DNA of 64,000 nt, from NCBI GenBank assembly GCA_017938315.1, contig JAGBBV010000006.1, positions 86,755 through 150,754 on the forward strand, read 5' to 3'. Each line of letters begins with the position of its first letter. Positions within the stretch are counted from its first letter, which is position 1. The stretch comes from Lachnospiraceae bacterium. GTDB lineage: Bacteria > Bacillota > Clostridia > Lachnospirales > Lachnospiraceae. The notes under the pieces were generated by a model. It was not told where the DNA came from. It did no database searches and was given only the letters and a program-made list of their open reading frames with translations. The position numbers and the translations under genes were made by a program. Below are positions 60,232 through 64,000 of the stretch, piece after piece.

Positions 60232-61086
60232 GTGAATAGAAAAATGTGGATGTTATTAGTTTTATTATATGGTGTCCTAAAAGGGGCAAGAGAGATTCTA
60301 AAGAAAAAAGCACTTGAAAAAAATACCGTGATGGAAGTGCTGTTCTTCTATACATTGTTCGGTTTTATACTGGTATCGCCGGATGCCCCCAATGCCATGG
60401 GACTGCCGGTGAAATACTACTTTTTTATAGCGATAAAGTCATTTGTGATTTTTCTTGCATGGATTTGTAGCTTTAAGGCAATTAAGAAAATGCCCATCAG
60501 CATATATGGGATACTGGATTTGTCCAGAGTGCTTTTTGCAACGATGCTGGGGATTGTTGTTCTGGGAGAAACATTAGGCATATGCCAGACCATAGGACTT
60601 CTTCTTGTGTCCGGAGGTCTGCTGTTATTGAAGTATAAGAAGAATAGTGAAAGTACAAGAGAAGAAGTGCCGGCGCGTTATGTGATATTTGCATTTGCCT
60701 CCTGTATGTTAAATGCCCTGTCTGGTCTTCTTGATAAAATACTCATGAAGGATGTGAGCAGTTCACAGTTACAGTTTTGGTATATGTTGTTTTTGGTATC
60801 CTTCTATGGTTTATACATTCTTGTATCAAGGACAAAAATCAGATGGCAGGCTTGTAAAAGCGGTTGGATTTGGCTATTGAGTATTTTGTTTATCATTGCG
60901 GATAGGGCACTTTTTGTGGCAAATGCGGACAGTGCAAGCAAGGTGACGGCAATGACGTTAATCAAGCAAAGCGGATGTATCGTTACGATTTTAGCAGGGA
61001 AATTTATTTTTAAAGAAAAGAATATCGGATATAAGCTTTTTTGTGCCGGTGTGATTATAGCGGGAATTGTAGTGGCGGTTCTGTAG
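60232..61086 (+). CDS. DMT superfamily transporter (EamA)
   Basis: This 284-residue protein has about ten membrane helices in two EamA halves (first to about 130, second from about 147). FGFILVSPDAPNAMG is an unusually polar first loop. Substrate unknown. A GTG at 60232 opens the frame; an ATG at 60244 with AGAGG 12 bases upstream is an equally possible start. Its stop lies inside the terminator stem. Confidence 0.8.
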   Translation: MNRKMWMLLVLLYGVLKGAREILKKKALEKNTVMEVLFFYTLFGFILVSPDAPNAMGLPVKYYFFIAIKSFVIFLAWICSFKAIKKMPISIYGILDLSRVLFATMLGIVVLGETLGICQTIGLLLVSGGLLLLKYKKNSESTREEVPARYVIFAFASCMLNALSGLLDKILMKDVSSSQLQFWYMLFLVSFYGLYILVSRTKIRWQACKSGWIWLLSILFIIADRALFVANADSASKVTAMTLIKQSGCIVTILAGKFIFKEKNIGYKLFCAGVIIAGIVVAVL

Positions 61087-61107
61087 TGATCTACAGAACC
61101 GTTTTTT
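61076..61107 (+). terminator. Intrinsic terminator overlapping the EamA stop codon
   Basis: A perfect 11-bp stem CGGTTCTGTAG / CTACAGAACCG with a TGAT loop is followed by six T. The last codons of the gene form the left arm. Confidence 0.9.
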
Positions 61108-61184
61108 GAAAAAATAAAAAAAATGAAGATATACGGGATACACCTACGTTATAATGAGTGAAGGAAGTAAAGGAGGTGGAAAAA

Positions 61185-61715
61185 ATAAGTACCGTGACAA
61201 CAAAAAAATGTTCACAAAGCCGGCTGTGTGAAATGATTGATGCATATGAAAAACTTGTTTTTTCCATCTGCTACAAAATAACCGGTGACTATTTTACTGC
61301 GGAAGATATTACCCAGGAAACTTTCCTTGCCGCATACCGGAAGTATGAAACCTTTGATGGGCAGAATGAGAAGGCGTGGATTTGCCGCATTGCTACCAAT
61401 AAGAGTATTGATTACATAAGAAGCAGCAATCAGCGGTCAGTACCTACTGAGGATGATTTTTTCGGCAGTATCAGAGGGGATACAAAGACACCGGAAGAGG
61501 TCTGTATGGAAAAGGAAATCAAAGGACAGCTTGAGCAGTATTGCAATAAGTTAAAGCCGCCTTACGATGAAATCGCCAGAGAGTACTATCTGGAGGAGAT
61601 GACGGCAGCACAGATTGCAAAAAAGAGAGGGGTCAATTTAAAGACTATACAGACCCAGATTTACAGGGCAAGAAGTAAATTACAAAAACTATACAGAAAG
61701 GAGGACAACCTATGA
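61185..61715 (+). CDS. ECF-type RNA polymerase sigma factor
   Basis: This sigma-70 family protein of about 176 residues has region 2 (DYFTAEDITQETFLAAYRKYE) and region 4 (EEMTAAQIAKKRGVNLKTIQTQIYRARSKL). The frame opens with a GTG at 61158, but that codon is only two bases after a TATAAT box (61150-61155), so it would precede the transcript. A strong GGAGG (61172-61176) stands eight bases before an ATA at 61185, taken here as a likely rare start; a GTG at 61194 is the alternative. It is coupled (ATGA) to the next gene, probably its anti-sigma factor. Confidence 0.8.
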   Translation: MSTVTTKKCSQSRLCEMIDAYEKLVFSICYKITGDYFTAEDITQETFLAAYRKYETFDGQNEKAWICRIATNKSIDYIRSSNQRSVPTEDDFFGSIRGDTKTPEEVCMEKEIKGQLEQYCNKLKPPYDEIAREYYLEEMTAAQIAKKRGVNLKTIQTQIYRARSKLQKLYRKEDNL

Positions 61716-62158
61716 GCAGATATCCCACTGATGAAGAACTAAAGAAAATAATAGAACAAATGGAGATGCAGGAGTTATACGCACCGAAGCATTTGAAAGA
61801 GCAAATTGTTTTGAAAGTACAGGAAAGTGAACGGTTAGAGGTAGGGAGTAATCATCAGGTTTCCTTTCTGGTATATACTTTCAAAATGGTAGCGGGAATG
61901 GCAGCCGCCTTATTCCTCATATTTGCTATTCCGGCAAGTAACGGAAGTGATTTGAGTTATGCGACTTTTTTGGAAGAAAAAAGTAATATGAGCCGTGAGA
62001 TTCTCCAAAAGGAGGAGAACAGACAGGCAAAAGAAAGAGTGCGAAGGCATCTTGAGGACAGCAAAAATAAAGTTTTGCAGTTTTCTGATGAGGTAGAAAA
62101 TGTATTTAACACTTTGCTACAAAGAAAAGAGTTTGGAGGATATGAAAATGAAGACTAA
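61712..62158 (+). CDS. Probable membrane anti-sigma factor
   Basis: This 148-residue protein starts four bases before the sigma gene stop, has a soluble N-terminal helix pair (ELKKIIEQMEMQELYAPKHLKEQIV), one membrane helix (about 52-72) and a charged coiled-coil C-terminal part (about 85-135). No zinc-finger is present. Position and topology suggest it holds the sigma factor at the membrane; there is no direct sequence proof. Confidence 0.6.
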   Translation: MSRYPTDEELKKIIEQMEMQELYAPKHLKEQIVLKVQESERLEVGSNHQVSFLVYTFKMVAGMAAALFLIFAIPASNGSDLSYATFLEEKSNMSREILQKEENRQAKERVRRHLEDSKNKVLQFSDEVENVFNTLLQRKEFGGYENED

Positions 62159-62699
62159 GAAAAAAAGCAGATTTTTAACTTTTTGTTTTTCCCTTTTGCC
62201 GGGGGCAGGGGAAATGTATATGGGATTTATGAAGATGGGTGTAAGCCTGATGAGTATCTTTTTTTTGACAATTTGTGCACTTGGTAGTATGGGCTTTGAA
62301 GAGATGGCTGCTTTAACAGCAGTTGTAATATGGTTTTATTCCTTTTTCCATGCTAATCATCTGGTGGCACTTAGTGACGAAGACTTTGAAAAAGTAGAAG
62401 ATGCTTATATATTTGGGATGGATGCAATCATTGGTGGAAAGGATTTTGTACAAAAACACTATAAAGCAGTTGCAGGTATTTTAATTTTTGCAGGTGTTAT
62501 GATACTTTGGCAGTCCGCACTGGATCTGATGTGGAATATTTTGCCGGATTACCTGATGTATATTCTTCATACCGTGTCGGATTTTGTACCCAGAGTGGTA
62601 GTCGCATTTGTGATTATCATTGCAGGGATTAAACTGATTAAGGGAAGAAAGGCCCAGCTTGCGTGGGTAGAAGAGAAAGAAAAAACGGAGGAAGCATAA
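62148..62699 (+). CDS. Polytopic membrane protein, TM2-like N-terminus
   Basis: This 183-residue protein begins MKTKKKSRFLTFCFSLLPGAGEMYMGFMKMG, resembling TM2-domain proteins (helix, Gly-rich turn, helix), with about five membrane helices in all. GGAGG stands eight bases before the ATG at 62148, better than the ATG at 62142. It overlaps the end of the preceding gene and lies in the sigma operon. Function unknown. Confidence 0.65.
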   Translation: MKTKKKSRFLTFCFSLLPGAGEMYMGFMKMGVSLMSIFFLTICALGSMGFEEMAALTAVVIWFYSFFHANHLVALSDEDFEKVEDAYIFGMDAIIGGKDFVQKHYKAVAGILIFAGVMILWQSALDLMWNILPDYLMYILHTVSDFVPRVVVAFVIIIAGIKLIKGRKAQLAWVEEKEKTEEA

Positions 62700-63049
62700 T
62701 GGACAGACAAACCATTACCATAAGAAGAGTGGGGGCAGTTACCTTTGGTTTTGTACTTGTTGTGACAGGTGTGCTGTTTCTGATTCATGCTTTTTATCCG
62801 CAACTGCACTTACTCATGATATATCGTTTCTGGCCGGTAATTTTAATTATACTCGGTGTTGAGGTGCTTTTAGGAAACCGGCATAAGAATTTTGAAGTGC
62901 TGGATGAGAGTGGAAAAATTGTAGAAAAGTGCAAAACGGTTTATGACGTTCCTGCAATTTTGATGATGTCCGCAGTATCTTGCTTTGCAATGGTGATGGC
63001 CCTTGCATACTGGGTGTATGAAACAAACAATTTTATTATAATGGGCTAG
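62699..63049 (+). CDS. LiaF/LiaI-type transmembrane domain protein (DUF5668-like)
   Basis: This 116-residue protein has three membrane helices; the segment YRFWPVILIILGVEVLLG is the LiaI-LiaF-like signature (DUF5668) found in cell-envelope stress proteins. The start ATG shares a base with the previous stop (TAATG). With the sigma and anti-sigma genes it forms a four-gene unit that I infer to be an envelope-stress system. Confidence 0.75.
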   Translation: MDRQTITIRRVGAVTFGFVLVVTGVLFLIHAFYPQLHLLMIYRFWPVILIILGVEVLLGNRHKNFEVLDESGKIVEKCKTVYDVPAILMMSAVSCFAMVMALAYWVYETNNFIIMG

Positions 63050-63064
63050 TAGTTAAAAAGGCCA

Positions 63065-63095
63065 AAAGGCTGCCGCATAAGGGGCAGCCTTTTTT
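63065..63095. terminator. Bidirectional terminator
   Basis: AAAGGCTGCC (63065-63074) pairs with GGCAGCCTTT (63083-63092) and T runs follow on both strands, between convergent genes. Confidence 0.85.
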
Positions 63096-63123
63096 GTATG
63101 ATACCGGATTGCTGCAAAAAACG

Positions 63124-64000
63124 TTACTTTGCAGCTTCTTTTGCAAATGTAGTGGTTACAAGGTCTGTATAAGGAACACGGGCAGGAAGTTCACCGGCTT
63201 CTTCTAAGATATTCTGCAAAAGCATAAAGGAATCTTCTTCAAAAATCAGGTTTTCCTTCCAGGTATCCTGTTCATGATAACGGGTTACGATGGTGGTAAT
63301 GGTTGCTTCGGACGTTTCTTTAAACTGGGGAGCAATTACCTTTGCAATTTCGGCAGGTGTATGGCTGTTTACATAGTCCATGCCCTTTTGAAGTGCATTG
63401 GTAAATGCCTGGATGGTTTCAGGATTTTTTTCGATGTAGCTCTTTTTTGCACTGAAGGCGGTATAGGGAACATAACCGGAATCTTCACCTAAGGAAGCAA
63501 CTACATATCCATCGCCTTTTTCTTCTAATGAGGTTGCGTGGGGCTCAAATTCTACGGTGAACTGTCCCTGTCCGCCGGAGAATGCGGCAGCGGTGGAACC
63601 GAAATCAATGCTTTGGTCAATATTTAAGTCTGTTTTGGGATCAATATTATTCTTCTTTAAAATATATTCAAATACCATCTGGGGCATACCGCCGGCTCTT
63701 CCGCCAAGAACATCACTGCCTTTTAACATATCCCAGCTAAAATCAGCAATAGGTTCCCTGGCTACAAGGAAGTTTCCGGCACGCTGTGTAAGCTGTGCAA
63801 AGTTTACCACATAATCCTGACTGCCGCCGGCATAAGTATAGATTGTGGACTCGCTTCCCATAAAGCCGATGTCCGCTTCATCCGTAAGGACGGCTGTCAT
63901 AGTTTTGTCGGCACCAAAGCCTGTAACTAAGGTAAGGTCAATTCCTTCTTCGGCAAAATAGCCTTCTTCAATTGCTACATACATGGGCGCATAGAAAATA
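63124..64000 (-). CDS. ABC transporter substrate-binding protein, NMT1/SsuA-like (N-terminus missing)
   Basis: This frame runs off the right edge (upstream residues IFYAP precede the internal Met at 63984), so the signal peptide and first residues are missing. The 287 or so residues seen match periplasmic-binding proteins of the SsuA/ThiY/NMT1 family for sulfonates, nitrate, taurine or thiamine precursors: PMYVAIEEGYFAEEGIDLTL, DIGFMGSEST, VLGGRAGGMPQM and YIEKNPETIQAFTNALQKGM. The ligand cannot be told. The permease and ATPase would lie beyond the window. Confidence 0.85.
   Translation of the reverse strand, partial: IFYAPMYVAIEEGYFAEEGIDLTLVTGFGADKTMTAVLTDEADIGFMGSESTIYTYAGGSQDYVVNFAQLTQRAGNFLVAREPIADFSWDMLKGSDVLGGRAGGMPQMVFEYILKKNNIDPKTDLNIDQSIDFGSTAAAFSGGQGQFTVEFEPHATSLEEKGDGYVVASLGEDSGYVPYTAFSAKKSYIEKNPETIQAFTNALQKGMDYVNSHTPAEIAKVIAPQFKETSEATITTIVTRYHEQDTWKENLIFEEDSFMLLQNILEEAGELPARVPYTDLVTTTFAKEAAK

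Noticed and set aside
1-64000. tRNA, rRNA, phage or transposase genes
   Set aside because: None was recognised by reading the gaps and gene products; a tRNA scan would be needed to exclude small RNAs completely.

Overview
This window looks like a chromosomal segment of an anaerobic low-to-mid GC Firmicute of the class Clostridia, most likely a Lachnospiraceae-type gut bacterium. That assignment is an inference from gene content: DUF4250, DUF4364, DUF5722, DUF1836 and YerC/TrpR-like proteins, a class III fructose-1,6-bisphosphatase, GH43 and GH9 plant-polysaccharide enzymes, Gram-positive ribosome binding sites and sigma-A promoters, and many intrinsic terminators. No tRNA, rRNA, CRISPR array or insertion sequence was recognised.

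Layout. 1-2.5 kb: the end of clpB, a D-Ala-D-Ala carboxypeptidase, DUF4250 and a polysaccharide deacetylase. 2.5-7.4 kb: GH43, RarA and a DUF5722 glycosidase-like protein. 7.4-14 kb, mostly minus strand: anti-sigma/ECF sigma pair, DUF4364, radical SAM YtqA-like, malic enzyme, LytTR regulator, DUF1294 and argG. 14-35.4 kb: arginine synthesis. argC diverges from argG, but argJ-argB-argD only resume at 32 kb; the 17 kb between holds a one-direction run of small accessory genes (five GNAT acetyltransferases, Nudix, MBL hydrolase, S41 peptidase, transglutaminase-like, Lnt-like, HAD, YbaK, PNPOx and others), a frameshifted gene, a holin-like toxin remnant, and a cluster of 33-nt hairpin repeats. 35.4-43.6 kb: a membrane-anchored solute-binding protein, a YdcZ-like transporter, and comEA - response regulator - histidine kinase - GerMN lipoprotein - comEC.

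43.66-44.34 kb is the most striking non-coding feature: about 13 tandem units, spaced almost exactly 53 bp, each a strong GGCGGAC/GTCCGCC hairpin. Directly downstream is a GTG-started gene for a PD-(D/E)XK nuclease-like protein. 45.3-49.3 kb: holA, a small membrane protein, and an ArsR - HMA - metal P-type ATPase efflux operon with a visible SmtB-type operator. 49.4-53.4 kb: a lysine riboswitch with terminator controlling dapA-dapB, then fbp. 53.4-64 kb: a Thr/Asp-rich lipoprotein, a eukaryotic-type (HIS6-like) HisA, a cold-shock protein, a PfoR-like membrane protein, a degenerate M23 protein, YerC-like, DUF1836, an apparently cytoplasmic GH9 enzyme, an EamA transporter, a second ECF sigma/membrane protein operon, and the distal part of an ABC substrate-binding protein running off the right edge.

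Gene starts were revised where a ribosome binding site, promoter or terminator argues against the longest frame. Family names come from recalled motif patterns, not from a database search.
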